Both the position numbers and the translations under genes were made by a program. From assembly GCF_001718195.1 (NCBI RefSeq), contig NZ_MCNV01000030.1, positions 17,975 through 81,974 of the forward strand: a stretch of 64,000 bases of DNA. The letters run 5' to 3'. Numbering within the stretch: position 1 is the stretch's first letter; each line of letters opens with the position of its first letter. The notes under the pieces were generated by a model that saw nothing but the letters and a program-made list of their open reading frames with translations, was not told the origin of the DNA and searched no databases. Positions 1 through 10,721 of the stretch are shown one piece after another. Source of the stretch: Paraburkholderia nodosa (lineage in GTDB: Bacteria > Pseudomonadota > Gammaproteobacteria > Burkholderiales > Burkholderiaceae).

Positions 1-2
1 TC

Positions 3-1868
<1,866 letters not shown>

Positions 1869-1870
1869 AC

Positions 1871-2512
1871 ATGGCAAATCGCACAGTCGCCGACATCGTT
1901 CGCCTCGGTCCCGTCATCCCGGTGCTCGCGTTCGATACGCCGGAGCAGGGCGAGCACGTTTCCCGCGCGCTCCATGCGGGCGGCGTGAAGGTGCTCGAAA
2001 TCACGCTGCGCACGAAGGCCGGCCTCGAAGCGATCGAGCGCGCCGCGAAGATCGCGCCGGACATCGTCGTGGGCGTGGGTACGATCACGAAGCCTGAGCA
2101 CTGCGCGCTCGCGAAGCAGGCCGGCGCACAGTTCGGCGTTTCGCCGGGCCTCACGCGCGAGATCCATCAGGCTTCGCTCGACGCGGGCCTGCCGCTGCTG
2201 CCGGGCGTGATGACGCCGACCGACATCATCGTCGCGATGGAACTGGGCTACGAGATCGTCAAGTTCTTCCCGGCGGTTCCGGCCGGTGGCCTGAACATGC
2301 TGCAGGCCTTCCACGGCCCGTTCCCGACGCTGAAGTTCTGCCCGACGGGCGGTATCAGCGCCGAATCCGCGCCGACCTTCCTCGCGTTGCCCAACGTGGT
2401 CTGCGTGGGCGGTTCGTGGCTCACGCCGAAGGCCGCCATCGCCGCGCAGAACTGGGACGAAGTCACGCGCCTTGCGCACGCCGCGAGCGAGCTGTCGCGT
2501 CCGGTGCGCTAA
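1871..2512 (+). CDS. eda: KDPG/KHG aldolase
   Basis: Second Entner-Doudoroff enzyme: it cleaves 2-keto-3-deoxy-6-phosphogluconate to pyruvate and glyceraldehyde-3-phosphate. It has 213 residues, the usual length of this class I aldolase. The Schiff-base lysine is Lys131 in EIVKFFPA; EITLRTKAG and the phosphate-binding CPTGGI are present. The ATG is set by AAGGAG at 1858-1863, inside the last codons of edd. An edd-eda operon. Confidence 0.97.
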   Translation: MANRTVADIVRLGPVIPVLAFDTPEQGEHVSRALHAGGVKVLEITLRTKAGLEAIERAAKIAPDIVVGVGTITKPEHCALAKQAGAQFGVSPGLTREIHQASLDAGLPLLPGVMTPTDIIVAMELGYEIVKFFPAVPAGGLNMLQAFHGPFPTLKFCPTGGISAESAPTFLALPNVVCVGGSWLTPKAAIAAQNWDEVTRLAHAASELSRPVR

Positions 2513-2808
2513 AAGAACGCGTCTCTTTGATGCGCTGACGCGCGCCGCATGCTGCGGCGCAACGAAGACCGGAATGCCGCGCCCCTTGGGTACGAGAGGC
2601 GTGCAACGAGCCGCGCAAACGGCGCCTTTCAGGCGCGCGCTTTGCGCGGCTCGCGTGTCTTTCAAGCACGCTGCACCAAAAGTCGTTATAAGCTCTACAA
2701 TCCCCGGCCCGGCGACGGCCGGCTTTTGTCCCGCGCGCGCCGCTGCGGCGCTCATCCGTCGCCGCACAGGGCAAAAGGACTTCGAACAACTACCTGGAGA
2801 GGAGCCTC
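2513..2808. other. Intergenic region eda-gntT
   Basis: About 296 bp without a gene. A possible -10 (TACAAT, 2697-2702) has no convincing -35. A short GC hairpin (CCGGC...GCCGG, about 2703-2724) followed by TTTTG could be a weak terminator. The permease ribosome-binding site GAGAGGAG lies near 2797-2804. No small ORF with a good RBS was found. Confidence 0.4.
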
Positions 2809-4170
2809 ATGGGAGTGGCCCACGGCAGCATGCTGCTGATTTACGCGCTCGTCGCGATCGCCGCGCTGATCCTGCTGATCACGCGCTTCAAGGTTTATCC
2901 GTTTCTCGTCCTGATCATCGTTTCGCTGCTGCTCGGCCTCGCCGTCGGCATGCCGATGGATCAGATCGTCAAGTCGTTCGAAACCGGCAACGGCAACACG
3001 CTCGGCCACATCGCCATCGTGGTGGGCCTTGGCACGATGCTCGGCAAGATGATGGCGGAGTCGGGCGGCGCCGAGCGCGTTGCCACGACGCTCATTCGCT
3101 GGTTCGGCGAGAAGAACATTCACTGGGCCATGATGGTCGTTGCGATCATCGTCGGCCTGCCTGTGTTCTTCGAAGTCGGCTTCGTGCTGCTCATTCCGAT
3201 TGCGTTCAACGTCGCCAAGCGCACGGGCAAGTCGCTGCTGCTGATCGGCCTGCCGATGGTGGCGGGCCTTTCGGTCGTGCACGGGCTGATTCCACCGCAC
3301 CCGGCCGCACTTCTCGCCGTGCAGGCGTATCACGCCGACATCGGCAAGACCATCGCTTACGGCCTGATGGTGGGCGTGCCCACTGCGATCATCGCCGGGC
3401 CGCTTTTCGCGCTCTTCATTCACCGCTACATCAAGCTGCCCGAGAGCAATCCGCTTTCCGAGCAGTTCGTGAGCAAGGCCGACCCCAAGCCCGATAGCGA
3501 GCTGCCGGGCTTCGGCGTCACGCTCTTCACGATCCTGCTGCCCGTGATCCTCATGCTGATCGGCAGCTGGGCCGATCTCGTGTTCGAGCCGAAAACGTTG
3601 CCGAACAACTTGTTGCACTTTATCGGCACCTCGGACGTCGCGCTGCTGATCGCCGTGCTGGTAAGCTTCTGGACCTTCGGCGCGCAACGCGGCTTCACGC
3701 GCGAGCAGATCCAGAAGTTCTGCGGCGACTGTCTCGCGCCGATCGCGGGCATCACGCTGATCGTGGGCGCGGGCGGCGGCTTTGGCCGCGTGCTGATGGA
3801 CAGCGGCGTGTCGAAGCAGATCGTCGAGCTGGCGCAGAACGAACATCTGTCGCCGCTGCTGCTCGGCTGGCTCGTCGCCGCGCTGATCCGTCTCGCCACG
3901 GGCTCGGCCACGGTCGCCATGACCACGGCCTGCGGCATCGTCGCGCCGATCGCGTCGGCCAGCGCCATGACCGTGAAGCCGGAGCTGCTCGTGCTCGCCA
4001 CGGGCTCGGGCTCGCTGATCTTCTCGCACGTCAACGACGGCGGGTTCTGGCTGATCAAGGAGTATTTCGGCATGAGCGTCGTGCAGACGTTCAAGACATG
4101 GTCACTACTGGAGACCATTATTTCGCTGCTGGGCCTCGGGCTTACCTTCGCCCTCGCAGCGGTGGTGTAA
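2809..4170 (+). CDS. gntT: Gluconate:H+ symporter, GntP family
   Basis: Inner-membrane importer for gluconate. The 453-residue length and almost continuous hydrophobic segments fit the GntP/GntT family. Family-like stretches include LPVFFEVGFVLLIPIA, HGLIPPHPAALLAVQA and RLATGSATVAMTTACGIVAP. Position supports the substrate: it sits between edd-eda and gluconokinase. I cannot exclude another sugar acid. The start follows a good GAGAGGAG site. Confidence 0.9.
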   Translation: MGVAHGSMLLIYALVAIAALILLITRFKVYPFLVLIIVSLLLGLAVGMPMDQIVKSFETGNGNTLGHIAIVVGLGTMLGKMMAESGGAERVATTLIRWFGEKNIHWAMMVVAIIVGLPVFFEVGFVLLIPIAFNVAKRTGKSLLLIGLPMVAGLSVVHGLIPPHPAALLAVQAYHADIGKTIAYGLMVGVPTAIIAGPLFALFIHRYIKLPESNPLSEQFVSKADPKPDSELPGFGVTLFTILLPVILMLIGSWADLVFEPKTLPNNLLHFIGTSDVALLIAVLVSFWTFGAQRGFTREQIQKFCGDCLAPIAGITLIVGAGGGFGRVLMDSGVSKQIVELAQNEHLSPLLLGWLVAALIRLATGSATVAMTTACGIVAPIASASAMTVKPELLVLATGSGSLIFSHVNDGGFWLIKEYFGMSVVQTFKTWSLLETIISLLGLGLTFALAAVV

Positions 4171-4182
4171 CGCGCAACTATG

Positions 4183-4221
4183 TTGCATGGGACCGGAGTC
4201 AGCGCTAAAGCGCTCACTCCG
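4183..4221. repeat. REP-like palindromic repeat, copy 1
   Basis: Shares TTGCATGGGACCGGAGT with two copies near 55.8 kb. It folds as GGAGTcAGCGC / TAAA loop / GCGCTcACTCC with one mismatch. It lies between the permease and gluconokinase genes, just upstream of the kinase RBS. Confidence 0.75.
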
Positions 4222-4238
4222 TTCGACAGGAGCAGTAA

Positions 4239-4748
4239 ATGATTTTGATAGCGATGGGCGTGTCGGGCGCAGGCAAGACACGCATCGGCGAATTGCTCGC
4301 CGAGCGCCTCAAGTGCACCTTCACCGACGGCGACGCCTTCCACAGCGAAGCCAACAAGAAGAAGATGCACGACGGCATTCCCCTCACCGACGACGACCGC
4401 TGGCCGTGGCTGCGTACGATTCGCGCGGCGATCGAGGAGAAGCAGCGCGCCCACGAAACGGCCGTGTTCACCTGCTCGTCGCTCAAGCGCTCGTATCGCG
4501 ACGTCCTGCGCGGCAACGACCATGACGTGTGCTTCGTCTACCTGAAGGGCTCGTTCGAAGTGCTGCACGAGCGCCTCGCTTCGCGTACCGGACACTTCTT
4601 CGACCCGTCGCTGCTGCAAAGCCAGCTCGACACGCTCGAAGAGCCGGGCGCGGACGAGGCGATCGAGGTCAGCATCGAGCTCACGCCCGAGCAGATCGTC
4701 GACGAGGTGATGAAGCAGATGCAAACGCGCGGCAATCAGGCATCCTGA
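4239..4748 (+). CDS. gntK: Gluconokinase
   Basis: Phosphorylates gluconate to 6-phosphogluconate, which feeds Edd. It has 169 residues, typical of the GntK (thermoresistant) P-loop family. The Walker A motif GVSGAGKT is at residues 7-14, followed by the family's FTDGDAFH and CSSLKRSYRDVLR. The RBS is ACAGGAG. The gene is 68 bp after the permease, with a REP-like palindrome in the gap, so it is probably still co-transcribed. It ends in a shared terminator with purB. Confidence 0.95.
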   Translation: MILIAMGVSGAGKTRIGELLAERLKCTFTDGDAFHSEANKKKMHDGIPLTDDDRWPWLRTIRAAIEEKQRAHETAVFTCSSLKRSYRDVLRGNDHDVCFVYLKGSFEVLHERLASRTGHFFDPSLLQSQLDTLEEPGADEAIEVSIELTPEQIVDEVMKQMQTRGNQAS

Positions 4749-4791
4749 TCTCGCGGCTATGCACGATCATGCGATCGTGCGGCGGTAAACG

Positions 4792-4824
4792 AAAAAGCGC
4801 TCGATTCGATCGAGCGCTTTTTTT
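4792..4824. terminator. Bidirectional terminator gntK / purB
   Basis: AAAAAGCGCTCGATTCGATCGAGCGCTTTTTTT: an uninterrupted stem with A and T runs on the two sides, between converging genes. Confidence 0.93.
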
Positions 4825-4844
4825 ATGGCCTTGCGATGTCGCGA

Positions 4845-6233
4845 TTACGAAATGCGCTTCGCCAGTTCCGCCGCCTTGCCGACGTACGACGCAGGCGTCA
4901 TCTCCAGCAGACGCTTCTTCGCGTCCTCAGGAATCGCCAGACCGTTCACGAACGTCTGCAGCGCTTCGCGCGTAATGCCCTTGCCGCGCGTGAGTTCCTT
5001 CAACTGCTCGTATGGGTTCTCGATGCCGTAGCGGCGCATGACCGTCTGCACCGGCTCGGCCAGCACTTCCCACGTGGCGTCGAGGTCGTCGTTCAGGCGC
5101 TGCGGGTTCACTTCGAGCTTGTCCAGACCGCGGATCAGCGCGTCGTACGCGAGCAGCGAATAGCCGAGTGCGACGCCGATGTTGCGCAGCACCGTCGAGT
5201 CGGTGAGGTCGCGCTGCCAGCGCGAGACGGGCAGCTTGTCGGCGAGGTGGCGCAGCGTGGCGTTCGCGAGGCCGAGGTTGCCTTCCGAGTTTTCGAAGTC
5301 GATCGGGTTGACCTTGTGCGGCATGGTCGACGAGCCGATTTCGCCGGCCTTCGTCTTCTGCTTGAAGTAGCCGAGCGAGATATAGCCCCAGACGTCGCGG
5401 TCGAGGTCGAGCAGGATCGTGTTCGCGCGCGCGACGGCGTCGAACAGTTCCGCCATGTAGTCGTGCGGCTCGATCTGGATCGTGTACGGGTTGAACGTGA
5501 GCTTCAGGCGCTGCTCGACGACTTCCTTCGAGAAGGCTTCCCAGTCGAATTCCGGATACGCCGAGAGATGCGCGTTGAAGTTGCCGACCGCGCCATTCAT
5601 CTTGCCGAGCAGTTCGACCTTCTCGATGCGCTGGATCGCACGCGCGAGACGCGCCGCGACGTTGGCGATTTCCTTGCCGAGCGTCGTGGGACTGGCCGGC
5701 TGGCCGTGCGTGCGCGAGAGCATCGGCTGCTCGGCGTGCGTGTGCGCGAGCGCGACGAGACGCTGATGCACCGAGCGCAGCGCCGGCAGGATCACGTGCT
5801 CGCGTGCGCCCGCGAGCATCAGGCCGTGCGACGTGTTGTTGATGTCTTCCGAGGTGCAGGCGAAGTGGATGAATTCGCTTGCGCGCTCCAGTTCCGGCTG
5901 ACCCTTCACCGACTCCTTGAGCCAGTACTCAACGGCCTTCACGTCGTGGTTCGTCACGCGCTCGATGTCCTTGATGCGCGCGGCGTCGTGCGCCGTGAAG
6001 TTTTCGGCGAGCTTGAGCAGGAATTGCTCCGAGGCTGCCGAAAAGCGCGGCACTTCCGCGAAACCGGCCTGCGAGAGCGCGATCAGCCAGTGGATTTCCA
6101 CGGTCACGCGGTTGCGCATGAACGCGGCTTCCGAGAGCCAGTCGCGCAGCGCTTCGGTTTTCGAGGCGTAGCGGCCGTCGAGCGGGGAGAGCGCGTTGAG
6201 CGCGAAGAGGGTATCGGGACGAGTGTCGGACAT
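4845..6233 (-). CDS. purB: Adenylosuccinate lyase
   Basis: Acts twice in purine synthesis: it releases fumarate from SAICAR and from adenylosuccinate. It has 462 residues of the fumarase/aspartase superfamily. The signature GSSTMPHKVNP is at residues 300-310, with TSEDINNTSHG and SRTHGQPASPTTLGKE earlier. I start at MSDTRPDTLF; the frame is open 73 codons further upstream, but that stretch is low-complexity and unlike the family. No strong RBS is visible at this start. Confidence 0.96.
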   Translation of the reverse strand: MSDTRPDTLFALNALSPLDGRYASKTEALRDWLSEAAFMRNRVTVEIHWLIALSQAGFAEVPRFSAASEQFLLKLAENFTAHDAARIKDIERVTNHDVKAVEYWLKESVKGQPELERASEFIHFACTSEDINNTSHGLMLAGAREHVILPALRSVHQRLVALAHTHAEQPMLSRTHGQPASPTTLGKEIANVAARLARAIQRIEKVELLGKMNGAVGNFNAHLSAYPEFDWEAFSKEVVEQRLKLTFNPYTIQIEPHDYMAELFDAVARANTILLDLDRDVWGYISLGYFKQKTKAGEIGSSTMPHKVNPIDFENSEGNLGLANATLRHLADKLPVSRWQRDLTDSTVLRNIGVALGYSLLAYDALIRGLDKLEVNPQRLNDDLDATWEVLAEPVQTVMRRYGIENPYEQLKELTRGKGITREALQTFVNGLAIPEDAKKRLLEMTPASYVGKAAELAKRIS

Positions 6234-6487
6234 GATGGGGACGTAACGTGGCGCGTTACGCTCAGTTGGCAGTCGGTTGCAGTCGGATTCGAGACCGCGG
6301 GAACCCGAGATTTTATCACCTTGCCGACAGTGGCCGAGGCCGACGCTGTCAGCAACGGCAAAGCGCCGGCCTGGGACGCACCCCGAGGGATTCAGTCGTA
6401 TCGGCCTGTTAACGAGATGGCACGTTTTGAGACGGATATAGAGTGCCCTCACGTCAAAAGTTTGCGCTTAATCAAATACCTGCCGCC

Positions 6488-6948
6488 ATGACTCCCGATG
6501 CTCCCATTCTCGCTACCGGCCAGGTCGCTGACCTGGTCGAAGCCGGCCTGGCTTGCCACCGCGTGGGCCGGATCGACGACGCCCACCTTACTATCAGTCC
6601 GCGCTCGCGGCGCACCCCGAAGATCCCGGCGCACTGCGCTATCTGGGCGTGATCGCGCTAGGCCACGACCAACTGCAGGAAGCCGCCGCGCTGATGGATC
6701 GCGCGCTCGCGCAGAAGCCTGACAGCGCCGAATATCTGGCCAACCGTGGCGTGGTCGCGCACCTCGCCGGCGCGCTCGGCAAGCCCGTTTGGGTGCTGCT
6801 CGCCGCGCAGCCCGACTGGCGCTGGGGCAAGGATCGCGCCGATTCGGTCTGGTATCCGTCGGCGCGCGTGTTTCGCCAGTCCACGCTCGGCGACTGGCGC
6901 GGCGTGGTCGCCGAACTGGAAGCCGCGCTTTCCGGGGCTTCCCGCTAA
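6488..6948 (+). pseudogene. Decayed TPR / O-GlcNAc-transferase-like glycosyltransferase
   Basis: Two lesions can be read. The ATG at 6488 opens a frame encoding a typical TPR start (LVEAGLACHRVGRIDDA). This frame is lost near 6583, and the continuation (YYQSALAAHPEDPGALRYLG) is in another frame. The TPR stretch then runs straight from AEYLANRG into VVAHLAGALGKPVWVLL and WYPSARVFRQ. That last part is, from family knowledge, the extreme C-terminus of TPR-fused SPINDLY/OGT-type glycosyltransferases. The intervening hundreds of residues, including most of the catalytic domain, are gone. It is almost certainly non-functional. Confidence 0.8.
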
Positions 6949-7047
6949 GGCGCCCGGCCGGCGCGCCGCGCGAAATTCGCCTGCGGGCGCCCAGGCGTGC
7001 GCTCGCGGGCCTAGAATGCGGACTTCTCATCCGCTCGCTGGCCCCGC

Positions 7048-8004
7048 ATGGAACTCAAATGGCTCGAAGACTTCGTTTCGCTCGCGGAGACGCATAGTTT
7101 CAGTCGCTCGGCCGAACTGCGCCACGTGACGCAGCCGGCTTTCTCGCGCCGCATCCAGGCGCTCGAAGCGTGGCTTGGCACCGAGCTGATCGATCGTTCG
7201 GTTTATCCAACGCGCCTCACGGCTGCGGGCCAGGTCTTCTACGAGCAGGCGCTCGCGATGCTTTCGCAGTTTCACGAGGCGCGCACCCTGTTGCGCGGCC
7301 ACACGGCCACGCCCGCGGCGACGATCGAGTTCGCGGTGCCGCATACGCTTTCGCTCACGTACTTTCCACGCTGGCTGCAGCGCATCGAGGCGAAGCTCGG
7401 CCGCATCCACACGCGCCTGCGCGCGCTGAACGTGCACGACGCCGTGCTGTCACTCGTGGAAGGCGGATGCGACCTCGTGATGGGCTATCACCACCCGAGC
7501 CACCCCGTCACGCTCGACCCCGCGCGCTACGACACGCTGACGCTCGGCATCGAGTCGATCAGCCCGTACTCGGCGCCGCAGCGCGCGGGGCGTGCGCGTT
7601 ACACGCTGCCCGGCACGCCCGATGCGCCCGCACCGTATCTCTCCTATACGCCGAACGCGTATCTCGGCCGCATGACCGAGGTGATCGTTGCCAACGCACC
7701 GGCGCGGCTCTATCTGGACCGCGTGTACGAAACGGACATGGCGGAAGGCCTCAAGGCGATGACGCTGGCGGGTCACGGCATCGCCTTCTTGCCGCACAGC
7801 GCGGTGGAAGACGCCGTGGCCCAGGGCGAACTGATCCGCCTCGACCGCGGCACGCGCGGCGTGCCGGAGGGCCAGTTCACGCTCGACATGGAGATCCGGC
7901 TCTATCGCGACAAGCTCGCGACGCAGGGCGACGATGCGCGCCAGGCGCTCGTGCGCGAACTGTGGGAGGCGGTCAGCGAGGAACTTGCGCAGGGCAGGCG
8001 CTGA
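7048..8004 (+). CDS. LysR-family regulator, HypT (YjiE)-like
   Basis: A 318-residue LysR-type transcription factor. The N-terminal winged HTH spans about residues 1-65 (MELKWLEDFVSLAET, VTQPAFSRRIQALE), followed by a periplasmic-binding-type effector domain. The HTH wording and the C-terminal LSYTPNAYLGRM and HGIAFLPHSAVEDA resemble the E. coli hypochlorite sensor HypT as I remember it. The ligand is unknown. A perfect inverted repeat lies 107 bp downstream, before gdhA, so gdhA may be a target. Confidence 0.85.
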   Translation: MELKWLEDFVSLAETHSFSRSAELRHVTQPAFSRRIQALEAWLGTELIDRSVYPTRLTAAGQVFYEQALAMLSQFHEARTLLRGHTATPAATIEFAVPHTLSLTYFPRWLQRIEAKLGRIHTRLRALNVHDAVLSLVEGGCDLVMGYHHPSHPVTLDPARYDTLTLGIESISPYSAPQRAGRARYTLPGTPDAPAPYLSYTPNAYLGRMTEVIVANAPARLYLDRVYETDMAEGLKAMTLAGHGIAFLPHSAVEDAVAQGELIRLDRGTRGVPEGQFTLDMEIRLYRDKLATQGDDARQALVRELWEAVSEELAQGRR

Positions 8005-8110
8005 CGAAGCGCAAGCTGCACACACACAACAGCCACGCAAACAGTCAGGCTATTTCAGTCTGTAAGGCCTCAACACTAGCCGCGCGACACGTTTTTTCGA
8101 CTTCGGGGAT

Positions 8111-8131
8111 GTTATGCACGAAAAGCATAAC
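8111..8131. promoter_or_regulatory. Inverted repeat upstream of gdhA, possible operator
   Basis: GTTATGC-acgaaaa-GCATAAC: perfect 7-bp arms with a 7-bp spacer, of the size and T-N11-A style used by LysR-type regulators. A promoter-like pair follows: TTGGAT (8149-8154), 18 bp, GACAAT (8173-8178). Which protein binds is inferred from position only. Confidence 0.5.
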
Positions 8132-8205
8132 GGGATGATCAAACGGCATTGGATTTCACGTGGGCGTTTTCTGACAATGGCACCACTTGTTCGATCGGAG
8201 CGTTC

Positions 8206-9492
8206 ATGTCATCCCAACTGCAGTCGGTTCCTTCCTATCTCCACGCCGACGATCTCGGCCCCTGGGGCAACTATCTTCGTCAGGTCGACCGCGTGGCGCC
8301 GTATCTCGGCTCGCTCTCGCGCTGGCTCGAAACGCTCAAGCGTCCGAAGCGTATCCTGATCGTCGACTGCCCCATCGAACTCGATAACGGCACCGTCGCG
8401 CACTTCGAAGGCTATCGTGTCCAGCACAACGTTTCGCGTGGTCCCGGCAAGGGCGGCGTGCGTTATCACCAGGACGTTACGCTCTCCGAAGTAATGGCGC
8501 TGTCCGCGTGGATGTCGGTGAAGAACGCTGCAGTGAACGTGCCGTACGGCGGCGCGAAGGGCGGTATCCGCGTCGATCCGCGCACGCTGTCGCGTGGCGA
8601 GCTCGAGCGCGTGACGCGTCGCTACACCAGCGAAATCGGCATCATCATCGGACCGAACACCGACATTCCTGCGCCGGACGTCAACACGAACGAGCAGATC
8701 ATGGCGTGGATGATGGACACCTACTCGATGAACCAGGGCCAGACGGCCACGGGCGTCGTGACGGGCAAGCCCATCTCGCTCGGCGGCTCGCTCGGCCGTC
8801 GCGAAGCCACGGGCCGCGGCGTGTTCGTGGTCGGCTGCGAGGCTGCGCGCCGCACGGGTCTTTCGATCGACGGCGCACGCATTGCCGTGCAGGGCTTCGG
8901 CAACGTGGGCGGCATTGCCGCGCGCCTGTTCCAGGAAGCCGGCTCGAAGATCGTCGCCGTGCAGGACCATACCGGCTCGCTCTACAACTCGAGCGGCATG
9001 AGCGCGGAAGCGCTGCTCGAGCACGTTGCCAAGACGGGCGGCGTGGCAGGCTTTGCGGGCGCCGAAGTCATGGCGAACGACGAATTCTGGACCGTCGAAA
9101 CCGACATCCTCATTCCGGCCGCGCTGGAAAACCAGATCACCGAGAAGAACGCGGGCAAGATCCGCACGAAGATCATCGTGGAAGGTGCGAACGGCCCGAC
9201 CACGACGGCAGCCGACGACATCCTGCACGACAAGGGCGTGCTCGTGATCCCCGACGTGGTGGCGAACGCGGGCGGCGTGACCGTTTCGTACTTCGAGTGG
9301 GTGCAGGACTTCTCGAGCTTCTTCTGGACCGAGCACGAAATTAACGAACGTCTGGAACGCGTGATGCGCGAAGCCTTCACGGCGGTGTGGCAAGTGTCGA
9401 GCGAGCAGAAGGTCTCGATGCGTACCGCGGCGTTCATCGTGGCATGTAAGCGCATCCTGATGGCGCGCGAAATGCGCGGTTTGTATCCCTGA
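8206..9492 (+). CDS. gdhA: Glutamate dehydrogenase (Glu/Leu/Phe/Val dehydrogenase family)
   Basis: Interconverts glutamate and 2-oxoglutarate plus ammonia. It has 428 residues. The catalytic lysine is Lys118 in VPYGGAKGG; the substrate-binding GPGKGGVRYH is at about 79-88. The Rossmann motif GFGNVGG is at 230-236, and GANGPTT precedes the C-terminal part. I start at ATG 8206 (MSSQLQ), preceded by CGGAG; an in-frame GTG or TTG start further up would add residues unlike the family. NAD or NADP preference cannot be settled by eye. It lies directly before a glutamate/aspartate importer. Confidence 0.94.
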   Translation: MSSQLQSVPSYLHADDLGPWGNYLRQVDRVAPYLGSLSRWLETLKRPKRILIVDCPIELDNGTVAHFEGYRVQHNVSRGPGKGGVRYHQDVTLSEVMALSAWMSVKNAAVNVPYGGAKGGIRVDPRTLSRGELERVTRRYTSEIGIIIGPNTDIPAPDVNTNEQIMAWMMDTYSMNQGQTATGVVTGKPISLGGSLGRREATGRGVFVVGCEAARRTGLSIDGARIAVQGFGNVGGIAARLFQEAGSKIVAVQDHTGSLYNSSGMSAEALLEHVAKTGGVAGFAGAEVMANDEFWTVETDILIPAALENQITEKNAGKIRTKIIVEGANGPTTTAADDILHDKGVLVIPDVVANAGGVTVSYFEWVQDFSSFFWTEHEINERLERVMREAFTAVWQVSSEQKVSMRTAAFIVACKRILMAREMRGLYP

Positions 9493-9611
9493 TCGCACCC
9501 GGTCGGCAGGCGTCGCGACGCTGCACGCGGCGCCAGGCAAGGCGCGCAGCGAAGTGACGAATCCGTGACTGCACCGTGACAGGTTTTTGCGCTGCACATC
9601 AAGGCGCATAG

Positions 9612-9648
9612 AAGGCGGACGTCCTCCACAAGGGGGCGTCCGCTTTCG
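9612..9648 (+). terminator. Probable terminator after gdhA
   Basis: GCGGACG (9615-9621) pairs with CGTCCGC (9637-9643), with extra CCTCC/GGGGG pairing inside, followed by a short TTTCG tail. The weak T-run means some read-through is likely. Confidence 0.6.
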
Positions 9649-9738
9649 CACATTCAGGCGTTGCGCCAGGGTCACTCTTGATGCTTTCAAAAAAATTACT
9701 TTGATAAACTGGCGGCGGTTCTTGTACCGGAGAAAACA

Positions 9739-10632
9739 ATGCAAATGAAAAAGACCGCCGCACTGCTCGCACTCCTTGGTTGCGTCGCCACCAGCGCTTT
9801 CGCGCAGGACGCGGGCACGCTCAAGAAGATCAAGGACACGGGCGTCATCTCGCTGGGGCACCGCGAGTCGTCCATTCCTTTTTCGTACTACGACGACAAG
9901 CAGAATGTGATCGGCTACTCGCAAGACTACGCGATGAAGATCGTCGAGGCCGTCAAGCAGAAGCTGAACATGCCTAACCTGAAGGTCAAGATGGTGCCCA
10001 TCACGTCGCAGAACCGTATTCCGCTCGTGCAGAACGGCACGGTGGACATCGAATGCGGCTCGACCACGAACAATGCCGAACGTCAGCAGCAGGCCGCGTT
10101 CTCGAACACGATCTTCGTGATCGGGACGCGCCTCATGACGAAGAAGGATTCGGGCGTCAAGGACTTCGCCGACCTCAAGGGCAAGACCGTCGTGACGACG
10201 GCGGGCACGACGTCCGAGCGCCTGCTGCGCAAGATGAACCAGGACAAGAGCATGGGCATGAACATCATCAGCGCGAAGGACCACGGCGAGTCGTTCATGA
10301 CGCTCTCCACGGGCCGCGCAGTGGCGTTCATGATGGACGACGCGCTGCTCGCGGGCGAGCGCGCCAAGTCGAACAATCCGGGCGACTTCGTGATCGTCGG
10401 CCAGCCGCAGTCGCGTGAAGCGTACGGCTGCATGATGCGCAAGAACGACCCCGAGTTCAAGAAGGTCGCCGACGACGCCATCGCCAAGGTCCAGACCTCG
10501 GGCGAAGGCGAAACGATCTACAAGAAGTGGTTCGAGTCGCCGATCCCGCCGAAGGGTCTCAACCTGAACTTCCCGATGAGCGAGGACATGAAAGCGCTGT
10601 TCAAGAACCCGAACGACAAGGCGATCGATTAA
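9739..10632 (+). CDS. gltI: Glutamate/aspartate ABC transporter, periplasmic binding protein
   Basis: Captures glutamate and aspartate in the periplasm for the GltJKL importer. It has 297 residues with a clear signal peptide (MQMKKTAALLALLG, cleavage predicted after AFA at 22). The mature protein has the SBP_bac_3 fold wording GVISLGHRESSIPFSYYD and VDIECGSTTNNAERQ, typical of GltI. RBS GGAG at about 9729. A possible promoter is TTGATG (9678) with GATAAA (9703), but the spacing is long. First gene of gltIJKL. Confidence 0.95.
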   Translation: MQMKKTAALLALLGCVATSAFAQDAGTLKKIKDTGVISLGHRESSIPFSYYDDKQNVIGYSQDYAMKIVEAVKQKLNMPNLKVKMVPITSQNRIPLVQNGTVDIECGSTTNNAERQQQAAFSNTIFVIGTRLMTKKDSGVKDFADLKGKTVVTTAGTTSERLLRKMNQDKSMGMNIISAKDHGESFMTLSTGRAVAFMMDDALLAGERAKSNNPGDFVIVGQPQSREAYGCMMRKNDPEFKKVADDAIAKVQTSGEGETIYKKWFESPIPPKGLNLNFPMSEDMKALFKNPNDKAID

Positions 10633-10721
10633 CACGGCCCCGGCCGTTCGACCCGCATTTAGCGTTTAGCACGGAACGGAAGAAGCGCCGCTTCTTCCGT
10701 TCTTTTTCTTGGAGTCTCTTG

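Noticed and set aside
4836..6491. A 551-codon plus-strand open frame
   Set aside because: Antisense to purB; no motif or RBS.
8209..10635. An 808-codon minus-strand open frame
   Set aside because: Antisense to gdhA and gltI, with shadow-type composition; the two plus-strand genes carry clear motifs.
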